A program made the translations under genes and the position numbers. Below the pieces are notes generated by a model, which searched no databases, was not told the DNA's origin, and worked only from the letters and a program-made list of their open reading frames with translations. A stretch of DNA of 64,000 bases from Streptomyces sp. NBC_01803 (GTDB taxonomy: Bacteria; Actinomycetota; Actinomycetes; Streptomycetales; Streptomycetaceae), in assembly GCF_035917415.1 (NCBI RefSeq), contig NZ_CP109073.1, forward strand, positions 5,068,501 to 5,132,500, given 5' to 3'. Shown piece after piece: positions 42,285 to 50,810 of the stretch; position 1 is the stretch's first letter, and the number at the start of each line of letters is the position of its first letter.

Positions 42285-43682
42285 TCACACGCCCGGACTC
42301 ACCGAGCTCATGTTGAACTCGGGCACGCGCAGCGCCGGCATCGCCGTGCGGGAGAAGAAGTCGCCCCATTCGCGGGAGCGGCAGCGTTCCGTCCGGCCGG
42401 CCTCCGTCGCGCGGCCGAGGATGTCGACCGGGGACTCGTTGAAGCGGAAGTTGTTCACCACGCCCGTCACCTCACCGTTCTCCACCAGGTAGACGCCGTC
42501 CCGGGTCAGCCCGGTCACCAGCAGCGTCTTCGGGTCGACCTCCCGGATGTACCAGAGCGACGTGATCAGCAGCCCGCGTTCCGTCGCCGCGACCATCTCC
42601 GCCAGCGAGCCGGGGCCGCCGCCCTCCAGCACCAGGTTGTCGGCCAGCGGAGCGCCGGGCAGGCCGGTCAGTTCGGCCGTGTGGCGCGTCGTCGGGAGGC
42701 GGCGCAGCACGCCGTCCTCGATCCAGTCGGCGCGCGCCAGCGGTTGGCCGTTGTCGAACACCGAGGTCGCCGGCGCGAAGAAGTCGGCCGAGGAACGCGC
42801 CACCGTGAAGGGAGCCGTCTCCACGCCCGCCGCCGCCGGGTCGCTGTAGAGCGTCAGCGGCAGCGCCGTCAGGCGTTCGCCCACCCGGGTGCCGCCGCCC
42901 GGCTTGCTGAACACCGTGCGGCCCTCGTGCGCGTTGCGGGCGTCGGCCGTCCAGTGCTGGTAGATCAGCAGGTCGGCCACCGATGTCGGTGGCAGCAGCG
43001 TCTGGTAGCGGCCCGCCGGGAGATCGATCCGGCGCTCCGCCCACCGCAACCGCGTCGCCACATCGGCGTCCAACGCCGCCGGGTCCACGTCCCGGAAGTC
43101 GTCCGTCGGCACGGTCACATACGAAGAACGCGCCCGGTCCGGGGACTTGGCGTTCAGCTCGACGCTGCCCGCGGGCTGGTCGTACCGCAGGCGCAGGCCG
43201 CTCGACGTGCCCAGATACGTCGAGACGACCGCGTGGCTGGCGAAGCCGAACAGCTCGCGGCCCTCCGCCCGCGCCCGCGCGAACGTCTCGCCCAGCGCCG
43301 GGGCGAAGTCCATGAAGACGTCGGACGAGGTCTCGACCGGTGGGGCGGTGAAGTCCGGCGACGCGGGCACGCCCTCGATCAGCGGTCGGGCGTCCTCGGC
43401 GGACGGCGACTGCCGCGCCGCCTCCTCGGCGGCCCGCACCAGCGGCTCCAGCTCCTCCACCGTCACCGCCGTCCGGGACACCACACCGGACGAGGCGCCG
43501 ACCACGGCGATGACGGTGACCCGGCGCCCGCGCGTGACGCCGTTCGTGGTCAGGGCGTTGGCCGCCCAGCGCAGGTTGGCGGTGGAGTCCTCCTCCGCGA
43601 TCACCACCGTCGCGTCCGCCCGCGAGAGCTCCAGGGCCCGCTCGACGATCTCGTGTGGCGCGTTGCTTCTCCTGACGCTCAT
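42285..43682 (-). CDS. tldE: TldE/PmbA-like subunit of the TldD-TldE metalloprotease
   Basis: A 465-residue PmbA/TldE family protein without its own zinc motif, as expected. Characteristic stretches are 'ANLRWAANALTTNGVTRGRRVTVIAV', 'LIYQHWTADARNAHEGRTVFSKPGGGTRVGERL' and the C-terminal 'GLLITSLWYIREVDPKTLLVTGLTRDGVYLVENGEVTGVVNNFRFNESP'. ATG at 43682 overlaps the tldD stop (ATGA). It forms the heterodimeric protease with TldD, which processes unfolded peptides in E. coli; the substrate in actinomycetes is not known. Confidence 0.92.
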   Translation of the reverse strand: MSVRRSNAPHEIVERALELSRADATVVIAEEDSTANLRWAANALTTNGVTRGRRVTVIAVVGASSGVVSRTAVTVEELEPLVRAAEEAARQSPSAEDARPLIEGVPASPDFTAPPVETSSDVFMDFAPALGETFARARAEGRELFGFASHAVVSTYLGTSSGLRLRYDQPAGSVELNAKSPDRARSSYVTVPTDDFRDVDPAALDADVATRLRWAERRIDLPAGRYQTLLPPTSVADLLIYQHWTADARNAHEGRTVFSKPGGGTRVGERLTALPLTLYSDPAAAGVETAPFTVARSSADFFAPATSVFDNGQPLARADWIEDGVLRRLPTTRHTAELTGLPGAPLADNLVLEGGGPGSLAEMVAATERGLLITSLWYIREVDPKTLLVTGLTRDGVYLVENGEVTGVVNNFRFNESPVDILGRATEAGRTERCRSREWGDFFSRTAMPALRVPEFNMSSVSPGV

Positions 43683-45202
43683 CGGCCCGACTCCTGGGTG
43701 GTGTTGAGGATGTTGACGCCACGGAACAGCGCGCTCGGGCAGCCGTGCGAGACGGCCGCCACCTGGCCCGGCTGGGCCTTCCCGCACATGAACGACCCGC
43801 CCAGCACGTAGGTTTGCGGGCCGCCGACCGCCTCCATCGAGCCCCAGAAGTCGGTCGTCGTGGCCTGATACGCGACGTCCCTCAGCTGCCCGGCCAGCCG
43901 CCCCTTCTCGATCCGGAAGAAGCGTTGCCCGGTGAACTGGAAGTTGTACCGCTGCATGTCGATCGACCACGAACCGTCACCGACCACGTAAATGCCTCGG
44001 TCCACGCCCGCGATCAGCTCCTCCGTGTCCGGTCCGCCCGGCGCGGGCTGGAGCGAGACGTTGGCCATCCGCTGCAACGGCACATGTGCGGCCGAGTCCG
44101 CGAACGCGCAGCCGTTGGAGCGCTCGAAGCCCTGCCGCCGGGCGATCCGGCGGTCCATCTGGTAGCCGACGAGGGTGCCGTCCTTCACCAGGTCCCAGGA
44201 CTGGGTGCGGACCCCCTCGTCGTCCCAGCCGATGGTGGCCAGGCCGTGTTCGACGGTCCGGTCACCGGTCACGTTCATGATCTCGGAGCCGTACGTCAAC
44301 GTGCCGAGCTGGTCGAAGGTGGCGAACGACGTCCCGGCGAACGCCGCCTCGTAGCCCAGCGCCCGGTCCAGCTCGGTGGCGTGGCCGATCGACTCGTGGA
44401 TCGTGAGGAAGAGATTCGACGGGTCCACGACCAGGTCGTACGTGCCCGCCTCGACCGACGGCGCGGCCATCTTCGCGGCCAGCAGCTCGGGGATCGCGGC
44501 CAGCTCGGCGTCCCAGTCCCAGCCGGTGCCGGTCAGGTACTCCCAGCCGCGCCCGGCGGGCGGGGCGAGGGTGCGCAGCGAGTCGAACCGGCCGCTCTCC
44601 GTGTCCACGGCGGTCGCGGTCAGCTCGGGCAGGACGCGGACCCGCTGCTGGGTGGTGACGGTCCCGGCGGTGTCCGCGTAGAACTTGTTCTCCTGCACGG
44701 CCCACAGCCGGGCGTCGACGTGGCTGACGCCGTCGGCCGCCAGCAGCCGTTCGCTCCACTCGGTGAGCAGGCCGGTCTTGTCGCCGTCGGGGATGTCGAA
44801 GGGGTTGGTCCGGTAGGAGGAGATCCACGTCCGCTCGCCGTAGGCGGGCTCGGGGGCCAGCTCCACGCGCTCGTCGGAGCCGGCGGCGGCGATGATCTTC
44901 GCGGACAGCTTGGCCATCGCGACGGCCTGCGCGGCGACGCGGGCGGCGCCGTCCATGGTCATGTCGACGCCCGCCGCGAACCCCCAACTGCCGCCGTGCA
45001 CCACGCGCACCGCGTAGCCGGTGTCAGTGGTGTCCTCGGCACCGGCCGGGCGGGCGTCGCGCAGGACCCAGGTGGCGCTGCGGACCCGTTCGAGACGGAA
45101 GTCGGCGTGGTCCGCTCCCAACGCCCGCGCCCGGGCCAGGGCGGCGTCGGCCAACTGGCGCAGGGGGAGCGAGAGGAACGATTCATCGATGGTTCTGGGC
45201 AC
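43679..45202 (-). CDS. tldD: TldD metalloprotease subunit
   Basis: A 507-residue TldD family protease with the zinc motif HExxxH in 'LFLTIHESIGHATELDRALGYEAAFAGTSFA'. The N-terminal domain ('DHADFRLERVRSATWVLRDARPAGAEDTTDTGYAVRVVHGGSWGFAAG') and C-terminal 'TDFWGSMEAVGGPQTYVLGGSFMCGKAQPGQVAAVSHGCPSALFRGVNILNT' are typical. GTG at 45202 chosen (the protein begins 'PRTIDESFLSLPLRQL'). Coupled to tldE by ATGA. Confidence 0.93.
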   Translation of the reverse strand: MPRTIDESFLSLPLRQLADAALARARALGADHADFRLERVRSATWVLRDARPAGAEDTTDTGYAVRVVHGGSWGFAAGVDMTMDGAARVAAQAVAMAKLSAKIIAAAGSDERVELAPEPAYGERTWISSYRTNPFDIPDGDKTGLLTEWSERLLAADGVSHVDARLWAVQENKFYADTAGTVTTQQRVRVLPELTATAVDTESGRFDSLRTLAPPAGRGWEYLTGTGWDWDAELAAIPELLAAKMAAPSVEAGTYDLVVDPSNLFLTIHESIGHATELDRALGYEAAFAGTSFATFDQLGTLTYGSEIMNVTGDRTVEHGLATIGWDDEGVRTQSWDLVKDGTLVGYQMDRRIARRQGFERSNGCAFADSAAHVPLQRMANVSLQPAPGGPDTEELIAGVDRGIYVVGDGSWSIDMQRYNFQFTGQRFFRIEKGRLAGQLRDVAYQATTTDFWGSMEAVGGPQTYVLGGSFMCGKAQPGQVAAVSHGCPSALFRGVNILNTTQESGR

Positions 45203-45460
45203 GGTGTCTCCTGTCCGTAGCCATCAGGGTGGCGGGGGCGGTGGGCGTGCGCCCCCCGAATACGATCATGCCTTTCCGGACCCGGCCCTGCACAGGGCCG
45301 CCGGGCCCGCGCCGCGTCCGCTTTTTCGCGGTGCGCCGGACGATCTCCCGCTTCCGGCCCCCCGTTTGGCACGCTCGCCGTGCGACCACAGAGCGCACGA
45401 GCGCACCACGGACCACAGCACCGCGGCTGGGCGGACCCCGCATACCGTGGTGCGCCACAT

Positions 45461-45560
45461 GACCGAGCACGACCCGGGCGTCCCGCACCGGGCCGCCACG
45501 CCCGTGGAGTTGTTCTTCGTCCTCTGCTTCGTCGTCGCCGTTCGCCCAGGCGGCGGGGGA
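45461..45560 (+). pseudogene. LtrA-like (low temperature requirement A) N-terminal fragment
   Basis: ATG at 45461 begins 'MTEHDPGVPHRAATPVELFF', then 'VLCFVVAV'. This matches the LtrA family N-terminus, where 'RxATxLELFFDLxFVVAVAQ' precedes the first helices. After about 28 residues the frame becomes nonsensical. A +1 shift gives 'FAQAAGE', as if continuing the family motif, but nothing further is recognisable. So a short relic of a membrane-protein gene remains. It lies in the decayed region between tldD and the phosphorylase gene. Confidence 0.55.
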
Positions 45561-45690
45561 GCCGCGCCACGCCGACACCCGCACCATCTCCACGGCCACA
45601 CGACAGGACAACGGCCGTACCAGAGAGCATTACCGACCCGACCTCACCCCCGCGGCGAATCGAGCGGCAGAGTGCCACGAGACGCCGTCT

Positions 45691-45767
45691 CGGAATCAGT
45701 ATTTCACTGAGCGGAAATCTGACGGTCATGTGGGCGCCGCAGGATTTTGGAGTCAACAAAATGTTGA
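45691..45767. promoter_or_regulatory. Promoter/operator segment, copy 1, with TCAACAAAATGTTGA palindrome
   Basis: A 77-base segment similar along its length to 46438-46513. Both begin CGGAAT, share CAGT-TTT and GCGGAAATC, then GGCGC and CAGGAT, and end with TCAACAAAATGTTGA (45753-45767, a 6-bp inverted repeat around AAA). Copy 1 lies about 100 bases before the permease-like remnant. It probably was that gene's promoter with an operator for the same regulator. Confidence 0.6.
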
Positions 45768-45867
45768 GGGTTCGGCCCAACGGGGTCCGGCGACTCGACG
45801 GCACCACCTCTCGCCGCGCCTGTCCGGGGGCGGGCGGTGTCATGTGCGCTCCCACCCCGGCCGCATG

Positions 45868-46330
45868 ACCCCGAGGTGGCGGGAGCTGAAGGGCAGTCAC
45901 CAACTGCCCCTGCGTCATCGGCGGCCTGCGCCTGATACGCCGCACCCGCGTGAGGGCGCCTGACCGGAAGGCGACCGCGCTCACCCCGGCGGTCCATCGG
46001 CGCGGTGTCGAGTCGGAGAAGGCGCGGTACATCACCGACCCGCGGACCGGCGACAAGGGCACGTACCGCACGACATGGAGGACAACGCCACCGCCGCCGT
46101 CCTGGCGCGGCGCGGATATCCGGGCCGCTACCTCAGCCTGCGCACCGCCGGCAACTTCGACCAGCCGTACCCCGGCCAGGGCCGAAGGGCCACCTTCAGG
46201 CCGACTCGGGGGCGTACCTGCCGTGCGTGAACCGCGCCTACCTCGTGGGCTCCACCGCGGCGGACCACCTACTCGCACACTCGCCCGTCGACCTGCCCGC
46301 GCGTGTCGGCACGGTCACCCCTGCGGAAAC
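45868..46330 (+). pseudogene. Degenerate purine nucleoside permease (NUP family) gene
   Basis: Pieces of a NUP-like protein are readable in different frames. From 46017 'EKARYITDPRTGDKGTYRT'; from 46075 (shifted) 'MEDNATAAVLARRGYPGRYL' then 'SLRTAGNFDQPYPGQG'; and from about 46200 (shifted again) 'ADSGAYLPCVNRAYLVGSTA' then 'ADHLLAHSP'. In the family the 'LRTxSNFDxPxPG' and C-terminal 'xAYxVGSxVVHEL' motifs occur in the same order. At least two frameshifts and a missing N-terminal half show it is a relic. NUP proteins are exported and belong to the same clan as nucleoside phosphorylases, as does the next gene. Confidence 0.6.
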
Positions 46331-46437
46331 CGGCCGTCACCACCCGGCGGCCGACTCCTCCGCGCGCACGAGGGCGTCGGGGCCGACCCGCCTCCCGCGG
46401 GCTTGCGCCCGGGGTGACGCCGAGATCGGAGCTTGAA

Positions 46438-46516
46438 CGGAATACAAAACTCCAGTTTTACCAAGCGGAAATCGCAAGGTGATGGCGCTCGACCAGGATC
46501 AACAAAATGTTGATCC
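46438..46516. promoter_or_regulatory. Promoter/operator segment, copy 2, with two palindromes
   Basis: Upstream of the gene at 46641. It holds AAAACT-CC-AGTTTT (46446-46459, perfect 6-bp arms) and GGATCAACA-AAA-TGTTGATCC (46496-46516, perfect 9-bp arms, 3-base spacer). The second is an extended version of the palindrome at 45753. The first somewhat resembles the AT-rich arms of gamma-butyrolactone receptor sites, but that match is loose. Likely operator(s) for a dimeric repressor not encoded in the window. Confidence 0.65.
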
Positions 46517-46640
46517 GGCGGCGAGAACCCTGAGTCGATCCAGAGGATTCGCCCCTCCCATTCGTCGGGCACCGCGTCGGCCCAAGGCGGTCGGCCGGTG
46601 ATGGCGCCAGAGTTCGATACCTACTACCTGGGAGTATGAA

Positions 46641-47534
46641 ATGGCAGGAAACATGAATCGCCGCAACGTCCTGACGGGCATCGTCGGCGCGGGAGCCCTT
46701 GCCGGAGTCGCCACTACGGGCGGTTCTGGGGTGGCGGCGGCAAGCGAGGCGGGCGCGCAGGCGACGACGGCCAGTGGAGCGTTGCCTTCCGGCATCGACA
46801 TCGCGGTGGTGGGCGGCACTTTCGTGGGTGATGAGCTGCTGAACTCCGAGTTCGTGGAGGACGAGTACTTCACTGTCGACACGGAGTACGGCGAGTCCGG
46901 TCAGATCCGGCGCGGTGAAACGGGAGGCACGCCCTTCTACTACGTGCATGACCACGGCGGCGGGCGGTACCCCTCCACATGGTTGGCGCTCCGGGAGCTG
47001 GGTGTGCGCGCGGTGATCGGCGGTGGGACCGCGGGCTGGCTCAACCGAAGGATGGAGGTCTGTGACTTCATCATTCCGGACGATTTCATCGATTTCAACG
47101 TCGATCGGCCCCGCGGACTGCCCCACACGGGTCTGGCGCGTTATTCCCCCACCGCTACCACGCAGTGGACCGACGCGATCGTCATCGCGGAGGCCGAGAG
47201 GCGCCTGAGGCAGGATGGAAGCCTGCGAGACATCACCCTTCACGAGGGTGGCGTTGTGGCGCAGGCCGCAGGATGGCGCTTCGAAACCAAGGCCGAGATC
47301 AGGATGATGAAGATGGTCGGCTGCGACATGGTCACCTTGAGCGTCGGTACGGAAATGTCGTACGCCCGCATGCTGGGGATTGATTACTCCTGCATTATGG
47401 TCATCTCCAATCCGGCCGAGGGCCTGGGTGATTGGGAGGATTCCGGCGAGCGGGATGTTTACGCGACGGTGCATCCGGTGTCGCGTGACATCGTCATATC
47501 CTGCATCCCGCGCTTCGCGGAACAACTCGCCTGA
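46641..47534 (+). CDS. Tat-exported nucleoside phosphorylase-like protein (MTAP/PNP superfamily)
   Basis: A 297-residue protein. An N-terminal twin-arginine signal ('MAGNMNRRNVLTGIVGAGAL', cleavage near residue 38) precedes a phosphorylase fold: 'IDIAVVGGTFVGDELLN', 'ALRELGVRAVIGGGTAGWLNRRMEVCDFIIPDDFIDF', 'AAGWRFETKAEIRMMKMVGCDMVTLSVGTEMSYARMLGIDYSCIMVISNPAEG'. These align in order with methylthioadenosine phosphorylase. However, the family 'GGTG' and 'RHG' phosphate motifs read 'GGTF' and 'DHGGG', so catalysis may differ. GGGAG lies 8 bases before ATG 46641. Export is unusual for this superfamily apart from NUP-type proteins. The remnant upstream and the shared operator suggest a former two-gene nucleoside system. 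Confidence 0.75.
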   Translation: MAGNMNRRNVLTGIVGAGALAGVATTGGSGVAAASEAGAQATTASGALPSGIDIAVVGGTFVGDELLNSEFVEDEYFTVDTEYGESGQIRRGETGGTPFYYVHDHGGGRYPSTWLALRELGVRAVIGGGTAGWLNRRMEVCDFIIPDDFIDFNVDRPRGLPHTGLARYSPTATTQWTDAIVIAEAERRLRQDGSLRDITLHEGGVVAQAAGWRFETKAEIRMMKMVGCDMVTLSVGTEMSYARMLGIDYSCIMVISNPAEGLGDWEDSGERDVYATVHPVSRDIVISCIPRFAEQLA

Positions 47535-47874
47535 CGACGACTGCGCTCGGCGGGACGGTCAGCTCGGTGCGCCGCACCAGAACATCACGGTGAGTGCCTC
47601 CGCTGCGAGGTGACCGGCCGACCGCAGTACGTCGAAAAGGGTTTGAGAGCAGCCAGTCATCTCTTCCCGACCCGGTCATGCGTCGGGCTGGTTGGGGCAC
47701 CCTGACGGCGGCGAACGACGAAGCTCCTGGTAGACGGGTTCACGACCAAGATCACCTATGTCTGCCAGGAGCTTCGCGTGCTTGTCCAGCGGTCGGCGAT
47801 CGACAGTGATGGCGCGACCGGTCATGAGTTCGTCTTGGTCGGAAGCTACGGATGGGGCTTCTCGGTGTGGTCGG
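47535..47874. other. Intergenic region between the phosphorylase-like gene and rph
   Basis: About 340 bases between convergent genes. It contains the long inverted repeat at 47719-47776. A minus-strand frame (47676-47915) reads through it as '...HAKLLADIGDLGREPVYQEL' but has mixed codon use and no ribosome site. It could be the tail of a transposon or other mobile relic. No intact gene. Confidence 0.45.
47719..47776. repeat. 17-bp inverted repeat with 24-base spacer
   Basis: CGAAGCTCCTGGTAGAC (47719-47735) and GTCTGCCAGGAGCTTCG (47760-47776) are inverted with one mismatch. It may act as a terminator between the convergent genes, or be the end of a decayed insertion sequence. Confidence 0.7.
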
Positions 47875-50487
47875 TCACGGCAGGATCTCGATGTACCCGT
47901 CGGTTCCGTGCACACGGATCCGCTGCCCGTCCCGGATCAGCCGGGTGGCCTGCTCCACGCCCACGATGGCCGGCAAGCCGTACTCCCGGGCGATCACTGC
48001 GCCATGGGTCATCAGGCCGCCCACCTCTGTCACCAGGCCCGCGATTCCGACGAACAGCGGCGACCAGCTGGGGTCCGTGAAGGTCGTGACCAGGATGTCG
48101 CCCGCTTCGAGATCGGCCTCAGCCATGTCAAGGATGACGCGGGCCCTTCCCTCGATGGTCCCGGCGGAGACCGGTAGGCCGATCAGGGCGCCGGCCGGCA
48201 CGTCGTCGCGCCGGTACGCCCCGGTGACGGCCTCACCATCCGAGGTGAGCACCCGGGGCGGGGTGAGCGCGTGGTACGACCGGAACGCGTCCTTGCGCTG
48301 CTGGATGAGCTGGTCATCCACCTGGTTCGAGCGCACGACGGCGTGGAGTTCCTGGAACGTGAGGTAGAAGATGTCCTCCTTGTCAGGAAGCACGTTGGCC
48401 CGCATGAGGCGCTCGGCCTCCTCCAGCAGGGCCTGCCTGTAGACGAAGGAGCGGCTGACGATGTCGTACTTCGGGTATTCCCGATACCCGATGAAGGTTC
48501 GGACCCGGTCGATCATCCGCTTGGCCTCGTCGGCTTTCCGGTCCCCGTCCGGCAGGGTCCGCAAGCGTGACAGCACGTCCTGTTCCTTCTTCCGCGCCCT
48601 CTGCCGCCCTTGCTCGAAGCGCCGTTCGGCGGCGCCCGGCTCGAAGTTCCTGACGTGGTCGAGGATCACGGGCACGAGCGTGGTGGGGCGCTCGCGCCAA
48701 CGTGGCCTCGTGATGTCGATCTCGCCGACGCAGCGCATGCCGTACCGGTCGAGGTAGGCATCCATGGCGTCGCGCGCGTCGGTCCCGCCCGCGAGCTTCG
48801 CCAACTCGTCCAGGAAGCCCTCGTCCAGGAAGCCCACGTCCTCGACGCCCCGCAGGAACGCCACCACCTCCGGATGCGGGCGGATCACGTCCGCGACGTC
48901 GAGCAGCGCCAGTCCCATCTCCGACGTGATGTTGTCGGGGGCGGACAGCGTGAGCGTGTCAGCCGCGTTCTTCTCGCCCAGCCACTCCCGCAGCTTGTCG
49001 TTGAGCCACCACGTGGCCTCCATCCCCGCCATGATCGCCTGAAGGTTCAGCGGATCACTGAGGACTCGCTTGTGCTCCTCGAAGGCATCCAGCAGGAAGT
49101 CGAACAGCGCCGGTCCGGTCTTCGTCCGGATGTCGCGCTTCAGGGTGGCGATGGACGCCTGGCTGCGCTTGATCAGCTCGGTGACGATGGCCGGATCGGT
49201 CTCGATCGGGGCGGACGCACCGCTGGTCGGCGGTCCGCCGGGACCCGCGTCCGGGAGCGAGGGGACGAACTCGTCGCGGTCGAGGACGGTCTCCAGAGCG
49301 TCCCTGATCAGCGGATCGCCTCTCCCTATGACGTCCAGGAGGCCGGCGCGGCTCGCGGGCGAGGCCAGGCGCCGGGTGACGTCGACGAACAGCCTCCCAC
49401 CGGCCTCGTGCATCGGTGCCATGGCCGTCAGCTGCCACACGGAGAGCCCCAGGGGCTTCATGGGGTCGGTCATCATCTGCTGATGACCAACGGAGACGTA
49501 GACGTGATTCTCCTGGTCGCCGGTCTCGGGGATGGGGAACAGCGTCGTGATCGGCCGGCTCTGAACGATCTGGAAGCCCTCGTCGACCAGGCACCATTCG
49601 ATGTCCTGCGGGCGGCCGAAGTGCGCTTCGATCTGCCGCCCGAGCCGCACGAGCCGCACGACCTGCGCATCCGTCAGCGCCGGCTGCTCCTGCCGCTGCG
49701 AGTCGATCGCCACGTCCCGCGTACCGCCGGCCGGCAGGGCGTGAACGGCACGCTGTTTGGCGGCGATCGCCTTGGCGACGACTTCGCCGTGTCGCACCGT
49801 GAAGACGTCCGGGTTCACCAGGCCGGAGACCAGGGCCTCGCCGAGGCCGAAGCTGGCGTCCACAGTGGCGACCTTCCGGTTGCCCGTGACGGGGTCGGCC
49901 GTGAACAGGATGCCGGCCGCATGCGGGAAGACCATCTGCTGCACGACCACGGCCATGTGGACCGTACGGTGGTCGATGCCGTTCCGCTGGCGGTAGGTCA
50001 CGGCCCGCTCGGTGAACAGCGAGGCCCAGCACCGGCTGACGTGCTGGAGGATCGCCGTCGGCCCCACGACGTTCAGGTACGTGTCCTGCTGGCCGGCGAA
50101 GGAGGCCGTCGGCAGGTCCTCTGCCGTCGCGCTGGATCGGACGGCGCAGGCGGCTTGCTCGCCGAGCTGGGCGAGCGCGCGGGTGATCGCCGCCGCGAGA
50201 TCGCCCGGGATGGCGATCCCTTCGATGGTCCGACGAATCCGCGCGCTGAGCGTGCGGATCGCCTCCCGGTCGTCCGGGTTCAAGCGCGACAACTGATCGA
50301 GCCGATCGTCGATCGACGGCGCCTCCGCCATGATCCGCCGGAAGGCGTCCGTCGTCACGCAAAAGCCGCCCGGCACGTGGACGCCTTCGATCCGCGACAG
50401 CCCGCCCAGGTGCGCGCCCTTGCCGCCAACGACCGCGACCTGCGTCTCGTCAACCTCGTGAAGACCCCACACATACCGCTCCATCAT
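47875..50487 (-). CDS. rph: Rifampin phosphotransferase (PEP-synthase-like), Rph
   Basis: An 870-residue three-domain dikinase-like protein, the length of Rph enzymes, which inactivate rifamycins by ATP-dependent phosphorylation of the ansa chain. The ATP-grasp domain begins 'VAVVGGKGAHLGGLSRIEGVHVPGGFCVT' and includes 'AVRSSATAEDLPTASFAGQQDTYLNV'. The substrate domain follows from about residue 320. The C-terminal swivelling domain carries the phosphohistidine in 'GGLMTHGAVIAREYGLPAIVGV' (His near residue 828). ATG at 50487 has GGAGG 7 bases upstream and overlaps the stop of the 89-codon ORF before it. The upstream rifamycin-associated element supports Rph over a PEP synthase. Confidence 0.88.
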   Translation of the reverse strand: MMERYVWGLHEVDETQVAVVGGKGAHLGGLSRIEGVHVPGGFCVTTDAFRRIMAEAPSIDDRLDQLSRLNPDDREAIRTLSARIRRTIEGIAIPGDLAAAITRALAQLGEQAACAVRSSATAEDLPTASFAGQQDTYLNVVGPTAILQHVSRCWASLFTERAVTYRQRNGIDHRTVHMAVVVQQMVFPHAAGILFTADPVTGNRKVATVDASFGLGEALVSGLVNPDVFTVRHGEVVAKAIAAKQRAVHALPAGGTRDVAIDSQRQEQPALTDAQVVRLVRLGRQIEAHFGRPQDIEWCLVDEGFQIVQSRPITTLFPIPETGDQENHVYVSVGHQQMMTDPMKPLGLSVWQLTAMAPMHEAGGRLFVDVTRRLASPASRAGLLDVIGRGDPLIRDALETVLDRDEFVPSLPDAGPGGPPTSGASAPIETDPAIVTELIKRSQASIATLKRDIRTKTGPALFDFLLDAFEEHKRVLSDPLNLQAIMAGMEATWWLNDKLREWLGEKNAADTLTLSAPDNITSEMGLALLDVADVIRPHPEVVAFLRGVEDVGFLDEGFLDELAKLAGGTDARDAMDAYLDRYGMRCVGEIDITRPRWRERPTTLVPVILDHVRNFEPGAAERRFEQGRQRARKKEQDVLSRLRTLPDGDRKADEAKRMIDRVRTFIGYREYPKYDIVSRSFVYRQALLEEAERLMRANVLPDKEDIFYLTFQELHAVVRSNQVDDQLIQQRKDAFRSYHALTPPRVLTSDGEAVTGAYRRDDVPAGALIGLPVSAGTIEGRARVILDMAEADLEAGDILVTTFTDPSWSPLFVGIAGLVTEVGGLMTHGAVIAREYGLPAIVGVEQATRLIRDGQRIRVHGTDGYIEILP

Positions 50488-50753
50488 CGCGATACCTCCG
50501 AGGCAGCCGTGCTCCGTCGCACTGCGGTGGCCGATCGAATCACCGGCGCCTCCACATCTGTCGAACCTCTCGTCGAGCACGTGCTCATCCCTGGTTGCCT
50601 TCCCTCTGACAAGTCGGCCGGCCGCTCCGCCCAGTCGGTCGGCGCGCACCCCCGCACCTCCGCGCCGAGCACCCGCAACCACAACCGCACCGCCGGTCCC
50701 CCCACTGGTTCGACGTCACCGCGTCCCCCAAGCGTCGACAACGACACACGCAC
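50484..50753 (-). pseudogene. Relic of a GT1 glycosyltransferase (rgt-like) forming the rph leader ORF
   Basis: An 89-codon ORF starting with GTG (GGGGG 7 bases upstream), beginning '(M)RVSLSTLGGRGDVEPVGG', then 'AVRLWLRVLGAEVRGCAPTD' and 'WAERPADL'. This matches the first ~45 residues of GT1 antibiotic glycosyltransferases (family pattern MRVLLxTxGSRGDxxPLVALAxRLRxLGAEVRxCAPPDxAE). After residue ~46 the similarity ends. The ORF stops in an ATGA overlap with rph. Rifamycin glycosyltransferase genes are another class of RAE-linked genes, so this is probably an rgt remnant left by a deletion. It may now serve as a coupled leader. Confidence 0.68.
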
Positions 50754-50810
50754 GCCGTGCCCCCAATTCCGCAGGCAGTGGCATCGGCCGACGATTCTGC
50801 GCCGCGACCC

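Noticed and set aside
46441..46465. Gamma-butyrolactone receptor (ARE) site before the phosphorylase-like gene
   Set aside because: Only the AT-rich arms agree; the central CG-rich part of ARE sites is missing, so it is listed only as a palindrome.
47676..47915. Minus-strand 79-codon frame as a transposase C-terminus
   Set aside because: Readable as protein but without a transposase motif; it overlaps the end of rph and codon use is mixed, so only a tentative note is made.
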